Shown here one piece after another: positions 46,621-55,608 of a DNA stretch of 64,000 nucleotides. The notes under the pieces are model-generated. The model made no database searches, was not told where the DNA came from, and saw only the letters and a program-made list of their open reading frames with translations. The stretch lies in NCBI GenBank assembly GCA_016702605.1, contig JADJDQ010000021.1, positions 1,302,001-1,366,000 on the forward strand, given 5' to 3'. The stretch's first letter is position 1. Every line of letters starts with the position of its first letter. The DNA comes from Candidatus Intricatilinea gracilis (GTDB taxonomy: Bacteria > Pseudomonadota > Gammaproteobacteria > Burkholderiales > Burkholderiaceae_C). The position numbers were made by a program, and so were the translations under genes.

Positions 46621-47613
46621 ATGGCCCGTGCCATCCGCATCCACCAGACCGGTGGGCCCGAGGTGCTGCAACTCGAGACCGTCGAGGTCGGTGACCCCGG
46701 CCCCGGCCAGGCGCGTGTGCGCCACAGCTACGTGGCGGTGAACTTCATCGACATCTACTTCCGCACCGGGCGTTATCCGCTACCCCTGCCCAACGGCGTG
46801 GGATCGGACGCCGTGGGGGTGGTCGAGGCCGTCGGCCCCGGCGTCGACTACCTGAAGCCGGGCGACCGCGTGGGTTATCTGCTCGGGCCGCAAGGTGCCT
46901 ACAGCGATGTACGTGTGATGCCGGCCGAGGTGCTGATTCCGCTGCCGGACGGCATCAGCGACCGCAGCGCCGCCACCCTCATGATGAAAGGCCTGACGGC
47001 GCAGTACCTGTTCCGCCAGGTCTATCCGCTGCACGGTGGCGAGACCATCCTGTACCACGCCGCCGCGGGGGGCGTCGGCCTGGTCGCCTGCCAGTGGGCG
47101 CGCGCCCTGGGTGTCACCATGATCGGCACGGTCAGCACCGAGGCCAAGGCCGAAGTGGCACGCGCCCACGGCTGTGCACACACCATCGTCACCGGAGGCA
47201 AGTCGCCCGACGAGGTGGCCAAGCTGGTGTCCGGCCAGGTGCGTGAACTCACCGGTGGCAAGGGTGTGCCGGTGGTCTACGACTCGGTCGGCAAGGACAC
47301 GCTGACGGCATCCCTCGACAGCCTGCAGGTGCGTGGCAGCCTGGTCAGCAATGGCACGAGTTCGGGGCCGGTGGTGGTGGACACCACGCTGCTGGCGATG
47401 AAAGGCTCGATCTGGGTCACGCGGCCGGCCATGGTGCATTACGCCGCGCCGCGCGCCCAGATGCTGGCCATGGCCGACGAGTTGTTCGGTCACGTGCTGG
47501 CGGGTCGCATCACCGGTGAGCCGCAGCAGGAGTACGCGCTGGCCGATGCGGCCCAGGCGCACCGGGCGCTCGAATCACGCAGCACCACCGGCGCCACCGT
47601 GCTCATCCCCTGA
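46621..47613 (+). CDS. NADPH:quinone oxidoreductase (zinc-free MDR, QorA type)
   Basis: A 330-residue medium-chain reductase. The start at 46621 gives MARAIRIHQTGGPEVLQLE, the usual Qor N-terminus; the GGAG at about 46611 supports it. VAVNFIDIYFRTGRYPLPLP and the nucleotide-binding AAAGGVGLVACQWARALG (about residue 145) fit QorA; structural Zn cysteines are absent as expected. It reduces quinones or enones with NADPH. It lies 60 nt after the hydrolase gene. Confidence 0.93.
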   Translation: MARAIRIHQTGGPEVLQLETVEVGDPGPGQARVRHSYVAVNFIDIYFRTGRYPLPLPNGVGSDAVGVVEAVGPGVDYLKPGDRVGYLLGPQGAYSDVRVMPAEVLIPLPDGISDRSAATLMMKGLTAQYLFRQVYPLHGGETILYHAAAGGVGLVACQWARALGVTMIGTVSTEAKAEVARAHGCAHTIVTGGKSPDEVAKLVSGQVRELTGGKGVPVVYDSVGKDTLTASLDSLQVRGSLVSNGTSSGPVVVDTTLLAMKGSIWVTRPAMVHYAAPRAQMLAMADELFGHVLAGRITGEPQQEYALADAAQAHRALESRSTTGATVLIP

Positions 47614-47764
47614 GCCTGGCGGGGAGCAGCCAATAAATCGAACGCCTCACACGCGTCAGCGCCTCGCACGAACCACCTAGCGGCCACACACGAGCCACGT
47701 GCGGGGCACGGCCCGGCCCATCCGCCGCCCGCCCGCACGAAAACAAAGACCGGAGACACCCACC

Positions 47765-49132
47765 ATGGACCTTGCCGCCACCCCTGCCCGCTCGGACGAC
47801 AGTTACCTGCACGGCCCCGGGCCGGCCTGGTTCGCCTTCACGATGACGTTGGCGCTGATGGTGTTCGACTATGTCGACCGCCAGATCATCGTGTCGCTGT
47901 TTCCGCACATGAAGGCCGACTGGGGTCTGTCGGACAAACAGCTCGGCGCCCTGGTGTCGGTGGTGTCGGTGAGTGTGGCGCTGGGCGCCTTGCCGGTGGC
48001 GCTGGTGGCCGATCGGTTCAGCCGGGTGCGCAGTGTGGTGGTGATGGCCACGGCCTGGAGCCTGGCCAGCATCGCCTGCATGGTCACGCGCAACTACGGC
48101 CAGTTGCTGGCGGCCCGCGCCGTGGTCGGCCTGGGTGAAGCGGGTTACGGCTCGGTGGGTGCGGCGCTGATCGCCAGCCACTTTCCGGCCCGGCTGCGCG
48201 GTGCGCTGATGGCGGCATTCTTCGCCTCGGCCTCGATCGGCTCGGTGCTGGGTGTCGTGCTGGGTGGGGTGATCGCGTCACGCTGGGGCTGGCAGGCTGC
48301 ATTTGGTGTGGTGGGTGTGCCGGGCCTGGTGCTGGCGCTGATGTACCTGTGGGTGCGCGACTACCCCACCGCCGCACTCGACACCACACGCAGCCAGGCA
48401 TTACACAGCCCCGCCAAGGTGCTGCGTTTCATCGTCGGTGCATTGGCCGGCTCGCGCACGCTGCTGTGGGTGTGTGTGGGTGGCGCAGCCCAGCTCGTCG
48501 TGGTGTCGGCCGTGTGGTCGTGGCTGCCTAGCTTCCTCAATCGTGTGCACGGTGTGCCGGCCGAACAGGCTGCCCTGCGCGCCGCGCTGGTGGTGCTGGC
48601 CGGTGCGGCCGGTGGGGTCGTCTGGGGCGCCCTCACCGACCGCGCCGCACGCCACCAGCCACGCGGGCGCCTGCGTCTGGTCGCCGCCTTGTGCCTGGTG
48701 TCGCTGGCCGTGCTGGTCACCGCCTTCGGCGCCCCGGCGCTGGGCCTGGCGCTGACGCCGGGCACACAGTTCGGCCTGATCCTGTGCGGCGGTTTCGTCA
48801 TGACCTGCACCGTCGGCCCGGCCTCGGTGGTGGTGATGGACGTGGTGCACCCCGGCGTACGCGCCACCGGTGCGGCCGTGTTGTCGCTGTTCCAGAACCT
48901 GTTCGGCCTGGCGCTCGGGCCGGTGATTGCGGGCGGCCTGTCGGACGCGCTCGGCCTGGCCACCGCCCTCACGATCACCCCGCTGTTCGGCCTGATCGCG
49001 GTCTGGGCCTTTTTGCGCGCCTCCCGCAGCTACGAAGCCGATACCGCCAAGGCGCGCCCGGTCACCGAGGAAGCCGCCACCGGCTCACCAGCCACCTCGC
49101 CCCACCAGCCCGGCCGCGCCGCGCCGGCCTGA
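47765..49132 (+). CDS. MFS transporter (spinster/AHS-like)
   Basis: A 455-residue, 12-helix major facilitator. The start at 47765 follows CGGAGA. TM1 with VFDYVDRQIIVSLF, motif A in VALVADRFSRVRSVVV, and GLGEAGYGSVGAALIASHFP are typical of the group including phthalate, hexuronate and other carboxylate permeases. Placed between oxidoreductase and CoA-ligase genes, it probably imports the catabolic substrate. The last ~30 residues are Ala/Pro-rich and cytoplasmic. Confidence 0.9.
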   Translation: MDLAATPARSDDSYLHGPGPAWFAFTMTLALMVFDYVDRQIIVSLFPHMKADWGLSDKQLGALVSVVSVSVALGALPVALVADRFSRVRSVVVMATAWSLASIACMVTRNYGQLLAARAVVGLGEAGYGSVGAALIASHFPARLRGALMAAFFASASIGSVLGVVLGGVIASRWGWQAAFGVVGVPGLVLALMYLWVRDYPTAALDTTRSQALHSPAKVLRFIVGALAGSRTLLWVCVGGAAQLVVVSAVWSWLPSFLNRVHGVPAEQAALRAALVVLAGAAGGVVWGALTDRAARHQPRGRLRLVAALCLVSLAVLVTAFGAPALGLALTPGTQFGLILCGGFVMTCTVGPASVVVMDVVHPGVRATGAAVLSLFQNLFGLALGPVIAGGLSDALGLATALTITPLFGLIAVWAFLRASRSYEADTAKARPVTEEAATGSPATSPHQPGRAAPA

Positions 49133-49166
49133 GCTTCACTACACCGCACTACTCCGGACACCCACC

Positions 49167-50837
49167 ATGAACGCACTCATGATGCAGCAGCCGCTGCTGA
49201 TCTCCAGCCTGATCGAACACGCCGAGCGCCATCACGGCGCCACCGAGATCGTGTCGCGCCGTGTCGAGGGCGACATCCATCGCACCACCTACCGCGAACT
49301 CGCCGAACGCTCACGCCGCCTGGCCAATGCCGTCGCTGCCCTGGGCGTTGGCTCCGGTGACCGGGTCGCCACGCTGGCCTGGAATGGCTACCGACACATG
49401 GAGCTGTATTACGCCGTGTCGGGCTCGGGCGCCGTGCTGCACACGCTCAACCCGCGCCTGCATCCCGACCAGGTGGTGTGGATCGCCGACCATGCCGAAG
49501 ACCAGGTGCTGTTCTTCGACCTGAGCTTCCTGCCGCTGGTCGAGGCTATCGCCTCACGTGTGGCCACCATCAAGGCGTTTGTGGTCATGACCGATCGGGC
49601 GCACATGCCGGCCGCGTCGAGCGCCATCCCGAACCTGCTGTGTTACGAGGAGCTGGTCGAGGCCGCGAGTGACCGTTTCACCTGGCCGCGCCTGGACGAG
49701 AACAGCGCCTCGTCGCTGTGCTACACCTCGGGCACCACGGGCCATCCCAAGGGCGCGCTCTACAGCCATCGCTCGACCGTGCTGCACACCTACGCAGCGG
49801 CGCTGCCCGACAGCCTGAACTGCTCGGCGCGCGACGTCATCCTGCCGGTCGTGCCCATGTTCCACGTCAACGCCTGGGGCCTGCCCTACATCGCCTGCAT
49901 GGTGGGCGCCAAGCTGGTCTTCCCCGGGCCCTTCCTCGACGGCAAGAGCCTGCACGACCTGTTCGAGAACGAAGGCGTCACGATGTCGGCCGGTGTGCCC
50001 ACCGTGTGGCAGGGCCTGCTGGCGCATGTGGAGGCCAACCAGCTGCAGTTCAGCACCATGCGCCGCACGGTGATCGGCGGCTCGGCCTGCCCTCCGGCCA
50101 TGATGCGGGCCTTCCAGGCGCGCTACGGCGTGCAGGTGTTACATGCCTGGGGCATGACCGAGCTCAGCCCGCTGGGCACGGCCTGCTGCCTGCTGCCCAA
50201 ACACGCTCAGCTCGACGAGGCAGACCGGCTGGCGGTGCAGGCCAAGCAGGGCCGCGTGGTGTTCGGCGTCGACATGAAGATCGTCGACGGTGATGGCCAG
50301 GCGCTGGCGCACGACGGCAAGACCTCGGGTGAACTGCTGGTCAAGGGCCCGTGGGTGATTCGCAGCTACTTCAAGGGGGAAGGCGGCGACCCGCTCGTGA
50401 TATCGGACGGTGAAGCCTGGTTTCCCACCGGCGACGTGGCCACCATCGACGCCGACGGCTACATGCAGATCACCGACCGCAGCAAGGACGTCATCAAGTC
50501 CGGCGGCGAATGGATCAGCTCGATCGACATCGAGAACATCGCCATGGCCCACCCCGGCGTGGCGATGGCCGCGTGTATTGCCGCGGCGCACCCCAAGTGG
50601 GACGAACGCCCGCTGCTGGTCGTGACGCGCAAGCCCGGCAGCACGGTCGACCGCGCCGAGTTGCTGGCCTTCTTCGACGGCAAGATCGCGCGCTGGTGGA
50701 CACCCGACGACGTGGTCTTCGTCGACGTCATTCCGCTCGGTGCCACCGGCAAGATGCAGAAGAACAAGCTGCGCGAGCAGCTCGTCGGCTATCAGCTGCC
50801 GACGCTCCAGCAGCCGGCCACGGCGGCGGCGCGTTGA
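49167..50837 (+). CDS. Acyl-CoA ligase (long/medium-chain fatty-acid type)
   Basis: A 556-residue AMP-forming ligase. P-loop SLCYTSGTTGHPKGALYSHR (about residue 180-200), HAWGMTELSPLG, the GEAWFPTGDVATIDADGYMQ motif, DRSKDVIKSGGEWISSIDIE and the catalytic Lys in GATGKMQKNKLREQL are all intact. Length and motif order suit AlkK/FadK-like enzymes acting on medium/long acyl or aryl acids. It probably activates an acid arising from the preceding dioxygenase-BKACE steps. Confidence 0.93.
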   Translation: MNALMMQQPLLISSLIEHAERHHGATEIVSRRVEGDIHRTTYRELAERSRRLANAVAALGVGSGDRVATLAWNGYRHMELYYAVSGSGAVLHTLNPRLHPDQVVWIADHAEDQVLFFDLSFLPLVEAIASRVATIKAFVVMTDRAHMPAASSAIPNLLCYEELVEAASDRFTWPRLDENSASSLCYTSGTTGHPKGALYSHRSTVLHTYAAALPDSLNCSARDVILPVVPMFHVNAWGLPYIACMVGAKLVFPGPFLDGKSLHDLFENEGVTMSAGVPTVWQGLLAHVEANQLQFSTMRRTVIGGSACPPAMMRAFQARYGVQVLHAWGMTELSPLGTACCLLPKHAQLDEADRLAVQAKQGRVVFGVDMKIVDGDGQALAHDGKTSGELLVKGPWVIRSYFKGEGGDPLVISDGEAWFPTGDVATIDADGYMQITDRSKDVIKSGGEWISSIDIENIAMAHPGVAMAACIAAAHPKWDERPLLVVTRKPGSTVDRAELLAFFDGKIARWWTPDDVVFVDVIPLGATGKMQKNKLREQLVGYQLPTLQQPATAAAR

Positions 50838-50853
50838 GCGCCCAGGCACGACC

Positions 50854-51879
50854 ATGACCCCGCAACTTGCCGCGCTGAGCACCCACGGCCGTGCCCTGGC
50901 GCCCGGCGTGCTGGCCAGTGCCGTGGTGGCGGCGGCGGCTACCTTCCTGTCGGAACACTACGGCGCGCCGGTGATGTTGTTCGCCCTGCTGCTGGGCATG
51001 GCGATGAACTTCCTGGCCGTCGACGGGCCGTGTGCCAGCGGCATCGCCTTCAGCGCGCGCCAGGTGCTGCGTATCGGTGTGGCGCTGCTGGGCCTGCGCA
51101 TCACGCTGGCGCAGATCGCCGCTCTGGGCTGGCCGCCGGTGCTGCTGGTGCTGGCGGCAGTGACGCTCACGATTGGTGTGTCGATGGTGGTGGCGCGGCT
51201 GATGGGGTTCAACAAGTTGTTCGGCCTGCTCAGCGGCGGCGCCACCGCGATCTGCGGTGCCTCGGCGGCACTGGCGCTCGCGGCGGCACTGCCGTCGCAC
51301 GAGCAGAAGGAACGCGCCACCTTGTTCACGGTGGTGTGTGTGTCGGCGCTGTCGACGCTGGCCATGATTGCCTACCCCATGCTGGCGCGGGTGATCGGGT
51401 TGGATGCCCACCAGGCCGGCGTCTTCCTGGGCGCCACCATCCACGACGTGGCCCAGGTCGTCGGTGCAGGCTACAGCATGTCAAGCGAGACCGGCGACAT
51501 CGCCACCTTCGTCAAGCTGCTGCGGGTGGCCATGCTGCTGCCAGTCATCGTGTTCGCCGTGATGCTCACGCGCGGCCGCAACGCCGATGGTTCACGCTCG
51601 ACCGCCGAGTCCGGCCCGCGCCCGCCGCTGCTGCCCGGCTTTGCCGTCGGCTTTGCGCTGCTGGTGGCCATCAACAGCAGCGGGGTTCTGCCGCAGCAGG
51701 TGGTCACGCTGGGCAGCGACGCGTCACGCTGGTGCCTGGTGGCGGCCATCGCGGCCATCGGCATGAAGACCCAGCTGAAGGAACTGGCCGGCGTCGGCCT
51801 CAAGCCCGTCGTGCTGATGCTCGGCGAAACGGCCTTTCTCGCCGGTCTGGTGCTGGTGCTGATGCGCTGGATTGGCTGA
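50854..51879 (+). CDS. YeiH/UPF0324-family putative sulfate exporter
   Basis: A 341-residue, about 10-helix membrane protein of the YeiH family, named for putative sulfate export. Hallmarks are VLRIGVALLGLRITLAQIAALG, SGGATAICGASAALALAAALP and GATIHDVAQVVGAGYSMS. It starts 16 nt after the CoA-ligase stop and so is probably in the same transcript. If the dioxygenase acts on a sulfonate, sulfite/sulfate efflux would make sense; this is inference. Confidence 0.88.
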   Translation: MTPQLAALSTHGRALAPGVLASAVVAAAATFLSEHYGAPVMLFALLLGMAMNFLAVDGPCASGIAFSARQVLRIGVALLGLRITLAQIAALGWPPVLLVLAAVTLTIGVSMVVARLMGFNKLFGLLSGGATAICGASAALALAAALPSHEQKERATLFTVVCVSALSTLAMIAYPMLARVIGLDAHQAGVFLGATIHDVAQVVGAGYSMSSETGDIATFVKLLRVAMLLPVIVFAVMLTRGRNADGSRSTAESGPRPPLLPGFAVGFALLVAINSSGVLPQQVVTLGSDASRWCLVAAIAAIGMKTQLKELAGVGLKPVVLMLGETAFLAGLVLVLMRWIG

Positions 51880-52076
51880 CTGCTGCAGCCGGCCCCTGCC
51901 CAGCCAGCGCTGACATCCATCTCACCCCCCTCAGCCCCGTCTGGCCACGCCCACGCAAGAATGCTTGCGACGGTGACCCTTTACTGTTCGACCCTGCAGG
52001 CAAAGGGCGCGGCGCAACCGCGACACTTGCCACTGAGCAGCCGACCAAGCTGCGTCACCTCCATCCCGAGCCCCGC

Positions 52077-53211
52077 ATGAGCAAACGCCCGATCACGTCA
52101 CCAGTGTCCACGCCGCGCGCCCAGATCGTGGCCACCACTGCTGTCGCCCCAGCTGCCAGCCACCCGGATGCCGCGGCCAGGTCAGCGTTCAGCGGACCTG
52201 ACCTCGCCCGCCGGCAACTGCTTGCGCACAGTGCCGCCCTGGCGCTGCTGCCTGCCATCGCTGGCGCAGCAACGCTTGCATCGAGCCGCGCACAGGCGCA
52301 GACGGCAGCCTTGCCATCGAAGCCAATACGCTTCATCGCTGCCGGCCCGGCCGGCGCCAATGCCGACCTCATCGCCCGCCTCATCGCCGATCCGCTCGCC
52401 CGCCAGCTCGGCCAGCAGCCCGCCATCGTCGAACCCAAGCCCGGCGCGGCCGGTGCCATCGCGGTCGGCGACCTCATGCAGTCGCCACATGACGGCCACA
52501 CGCTGCTGGTGGGCGTGAACTCGCTGGTCAGCGAGATTCCGCACATCGTCAAACTGCGCATGGACATGGCCAAGGTGCTGATGCCCATCGCCGAACTGGC
52601 GCGCGGCGGCCTGGTGCTGGTCGGCCATCCGTCCTTTCCTGCCAACACGCTGGCCGAGCTCATCACCCACGTCAAGGCGCATCCAGGCCAGGTCAACGTC
52701 GCCTCGTACAGCGCCGGCACCTGGTCGCATGTGCTGGGCCTGCTGCTCAACCAGGTGGCCGGCATCGACCTGCAACATGTCGGCTACAAGGGTTCGACCC
52801 CCGCGCTGACCGACGTGATGGGCGGCCACGTGCCCCTCATGTTCGACGCCATCCCCAGCTCGCTGCCGCTCATTCGCGCCGGCAAGATCAAGGCCTTTGC
52901 CGTCAGCACGCCCAGGCGCTCACCCGTCCTGCCCGGCGTGCCCACCTTCGCCGAACTCGGCTACCCCCAACTCGAAGCCCTGGCCTGGATGGGCCTGTGG
53001 TGCAGCCCGGACGTGCCCGCCCCCGTGCAGGCGCGCCTGCGCACCGCAACCCTGACCGCACTGGAGTGCACCCGCGCTGCGCGATCGCCTGCTCGAACTT
53101 GGCTTCGAAGTCGGCCAGCCACGCGGCGTGGCCGAGATGCAGGCCGGCCTGAAGGCTGACTACGACCGCGTGGGTGCGGTGCTGAAGGGGATCGGGTTCA
53201 AGGCGGAGTGA
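52077..53211 (+). CDS. Bug/TTT-family solute-binding receptor, one frameshift near the end
   Basis: About 377 residues after repair. A long N-terminal region holds a Tat-like signal (LARRQLLAHSAALALLPAI). The mature start PSKPIRFIAAGPAGANADLI is the Bug-family carboxylate loop; AIVEPKPGAAGAIAVGDLM, YKGSTPALTDVMGGHVPLMF and IPSSLPLIRAGKIKAFAVST are typical. The frame written stops at 53159, but after the slip at about 53066-53071 the proper tail (ALRDRLLELGFEVGQPRGV and onward) runs to TGA 53211. There is no membrane partner nearby; such orphan receptors are common in Burkholderiales. Confidence 0.88.
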
Positions 53212-53279
53212 GGGGCTCAGTTCCGCGCAGCGTTGTGCAATGGGTCTCGCGAGCAACAGCCGGCAGGAAGCCGTTCGGA

Positions 53280-53636
53280 TCAGCCTTGACGGCCGAGGTG
53301 CGCGGCCATGCGGTCGACAGCCGCGGCCAGCGCCGGCAAGTCTTGTTCGACGACCAGCCACACGGCCCCAAGGTCTACGCCCAGGTAGCCATGCACGATC
53401 ACGTTGCGAAACCCCGAGAGTTCGCGCCAGGGAATCTGCGGCTCGGTGCCCTTGATCTCGGTCGACAAACGTTGGCTCGATTCGGCCAGCGTCTGCAGAT
53501 TGCGAATCACTGCGTCTTGCACCAGGCGCGAAGCGTCGAAGCGTGCGCGCTCGGCGTTGGCGTACTCCGCGATCCGGTCCAGGCAGTCGCGCATATGCGC
53601 CAGCAACACCCGATCCGACTCGGGGCCCGGGTTCAC
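53280..53636 (-). CDS. hepT: HepT-like RNase toxin (HEPN, DUF86)
   Basis: A 118-residue HEPN toxin. The RX4HXY site is FRNVIVHGYLG (about residue 77-87), the nuclease core whose Tyr is AMPylated by the cognate antitoxin in type VII toxin-antitoxin modules. NLQTLAESSQRLS and RFDASRLVQDAVIRN are family-typical. It overlaps the MntA-like gene by 4 nt (ATGA), the standard arrangement. Confidence 0.93.
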   Translation of the reverse strand: MNPGPESDRVLLAHMRDCLDRIAEYANAERARFDASRLVQDAVIRNLQTLAESSQRLSTEIKGTEPQIPWRELSGFRNVIVHGYLGVDLGAVWLVVEQDLPALAAAVDRMAAHLGRQG

Positions 53637-53935
53637 AGCGGCACGGCGAGCGCCATGACGCGCTCGCGCAGAGCGGGGTGCAAGCCTGCCTCGGTGACGA
53701 CGTCCACTCGGCGGCCCAGCAACTCCTGTGCATCCATCAACAAGCCACCCAAGGCAAGGGCGCTGGTCCCCGGGGCCAGCGTCACCAGCAGATCGACGTC
53801 GCTGTCGACACCGTAGTCGCCGCGGCTCATTGACCCAAAGACCCGCACATCCGTGACACCGCGCCTGCGTGCCAAGGCCAGCAGTTCAGCGCGGTGCATG
53901 TCGATCAGCGGATGCATGGGCGGAAGTGTAGTCAT
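53633..53935 (-). CDS. mntA: MntA-like nucleotidyltransferase antitoxin
   Basis: A 100-residue minimal nucleotidyltransferase. The motif FGSMSRGDYGVDSDVDLLV (GSx10DxD, about residue 34-52) is complete, consistent with AMPylating antitoxins. In-frame ATGs at 53917 and 53899 are alternative starts; the AGGAGG before 53935 is very close to that ATG. It is the partner of the overlapping HepT. Confidence 0.92.
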   Translation of the reverse strand: MTTLPPMHPLIDMHRAELLALARRRGVTDVRVFGSMSRGDYGVDSDVDLLVTLAPGTSALALGGLLMDAQELLGRRVDVVTEAGLHPALRERVMALAVPL

Positions 53936-53962
53936 CCCCTCCTGCGGTTCACATGTGTGGGT

Positions 53963-54729
53963 TCACAAGGGAACGCCGTCCGCTCGCGGCTTCAAGCCAA
54001 CCCAGAAACCCGTCCCGTTCTCCTGCGTCATCACCAGATCGGGATAGGTCCGCACCATGTCGGACAACGACGAGTGGCCGTAGACCTTGGGCGAAAACGC
54101 CGGGTCCGTGCGCTTGAGGTACTGACCCAGCGCACCCAGCCCGATGCGCCCGTCCTGAGTGTCAGCCGCCAGCAGTTGCACGGCGTAGATCAGCGCCTTC
54201 GGACGGCGCTTGGGCACAGGCTGGGCGGCGACCACCTCCTTGCCATTCGCGCCGCCCGGCGTGCTGTCCGCAGCCACGGTGGGTGCCGGCGGCGCCTGCC
54301 ACTCGAAGAACTGATCGCTCGCATTGCGCAAGGCCAGCGGCGTCTTGGTCTCGCCGACGATGTAAACGGTCGCGCCCCGCTCACGCAACTTGCGGCACAG
54401 ATACGCGAAATCCGAATCACTCGTGACCAGGCAGAAGGTGTCAGCCCGTTCGTCGAACAAGGCCTCCTGCGCATCCAGCGCCAGCGCAATGTCGGCCGTG
54501 TTCTTGCCCGACGCGTACTGGTACTGCAGGCAAGGCGTGAATGCCAGCCGCACCAGCGCCTCCTGCCAACGGCTCGCCAGCGTGGCATGGTTGCCATAAC
54601 CCCGTCGCAGCACCACCCGCCCGATTGCGCCACCACCCGCAAGGCATGCCCCAGCACATCGGGATTGGTGTTGTCGCAATCCACCAGCACCGCTACGCGG
54701 GCCTCCCGGACATCCAGGTTCGTGTTCAT
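53963..54729 (-). CDS. NYN-domain/OST-HTH putative RNase (LabA-like), one frameshift
   Basis: About 255 residues after repair. The N-terminal RVAVLVDCDNTNPDVLGHAL is in one frame from ATG 54729 and the rest, IGRVVLRRGYGNHATL onward, in another; adding one A at the AA near 54625 joins them. The NYN (PIN-like) nuclease has DCDN, NTADIALALDA and LVTSDSDFAYLCRKLRERGA, all acidic active-site motifs. The C-terminal ~70 residues (ALIYAVQLLAADTQDGRIGL to the end) form an OST-HTH/LOTUS RNA-binding domain. Such proteins degrade or bind structured RNA; a defence or RNA-control role is possible. Confidence 0.85.
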
Positions 54730-55116
54730 CCTGTCTGCTCCCCGATCTGTAATTTCAACCAAGCCTGAGCCACATTATTGGCGTGGGACGCGGATCGCAG
54801 GGTGCTGTCGTTGGGGCGATTGGGTTGCCCGGATGGCTGCGATGCATTGCGCAACTGAGCATCTCGGCCTGGGTGGGATGGACGGCTACGGGCAATTGCC
54901 TGCTTGGAGCAGACCTACACGAAAGGCCGCTTTACCGTAGCCGGCGGCAGCCGCCCCGCGCGAATTTGCCTGTTTGCCCGTCAACGCCAATCGTGCGGGC
55001 CGAGCGCGGGGCTCATCGCATGTCCCAGTGCGTTGGCTGGATTGCGTCTATTCTATCTATTTGCTCTATAGTCGCTTCAATAGCTGATCTTCCTCTTACC
55101 ACTTCTGGAGCGAACC
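54730..55116. other. 387-nt intergenic region at the border of the accessory mosaic
   Basis: No ORF is supported here. The right end is A/T-rich relative to surroundings, with TATAGT (about 55072) as a possible -10 for the gene at 55117; a matching -35 is unclear (TTGCGT lies 19 nt upstream). Several short dyads (for example GCATTGCGCAACTGAGC at about 54844) are seen but none is a convincing attachment site. Confidence 0.35.
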
Positions 55117-55515
55117 GTGCAGCAGATCGATGTTGACTTCGAGGTGTTCAAGCACCTCACCATGCGCCGCGAGACCGAGCAAGTCTCGTACAACGACGTG
55201 CTCAGGAACCTGCTTGGACTGAACCCGACAAAGTCGCTGCCGGCACCAAAGAGCCCCGGTGCGCCCGTTGGCAACTGGACTGTGAAAGGCGTCACCTTCC
55301 CCGCCGGTACCGAGTTCCGCTCAGACTACAAGGGGCGCCTCATCACCGGCGTTGTCGATGGTGGCGCGCTGCTATTGAACGGCACAAAGTATGACTCGCC
55401 ATCGGCCGCAGCCATGGCAGTTACGGACAGTGCTGTGAATGGGTGGGTGTTCTGGGAGTGCCGTATGCCGGGGCAAAGTGCTTGGCGTCTCATAAAGTCA
55501 CTCCGCCAGAAGTAG
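55117..55515 (+). CDS. Small RAMA-domain protein with SeqA-N-like head
   Basis: A 132-residue protein. GTG 55117 follows TGGAG at good spacing. Residues 1-38 (IDVDFEVFKHLTMRRETEQV, then SYNDVLRNLLGL) resemble the ribbon-helix dimerisation head of SeqA. Residues about 52-130 look like a RAMA domain: VKGVTFPAGTEFRSDYKGRL, YDSPSAAAMAVTDSAVNGWV, FWECRM and LIKSLR. RAMA domains are proposed readers of modified DNA in restriction-like systems; here the domain stands without a nuclease or methylase. Function is inferred from domain resemblance. Confidence 0.7.
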   Translation: MQQIDVDFEVFKHLTMRRETEQVSYNDVLRNLLGLNPTKSLPAPKSPGAPVGNWTVKGVTFPAGTEFRSDYKGRLITGVVDGGALLLNGTKYDSPSAAAMAVTDSAVNGWVFWECRMPGQSAWRLIKSLRQK

Positions 55516-55594
55516 CGCTATCCCTTCCATCGAGCGGTCAGCCCTGAGCCCGCTACGCATTCTTGGCGCCGCCGCTCATGTCAACCAGTTGGCC
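55515..55594 (+). repeat. Decayed attC-like site (integron cassette junction)
   Basis: Directly after the RAMA gene stop, CTATCCCTTCCATCGAGCGG (55518-55537) and CCGCTCATGTCAACCAGTTG (55572-55591) recall the arms of chromosomal-integron attC sites ('CTAACCCTTCCATC...' and '...ATGTCAAACGTTAG'). GAGCGG and CCGCTC pair perfectly; the outer core sites are degenerate (GTTGGCC instead of GTTRRRY). No integrase gene is in the window. Confidence 0.45.
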
Positions 55595-55608
55595 TCGCAC
55601 CAAACACC

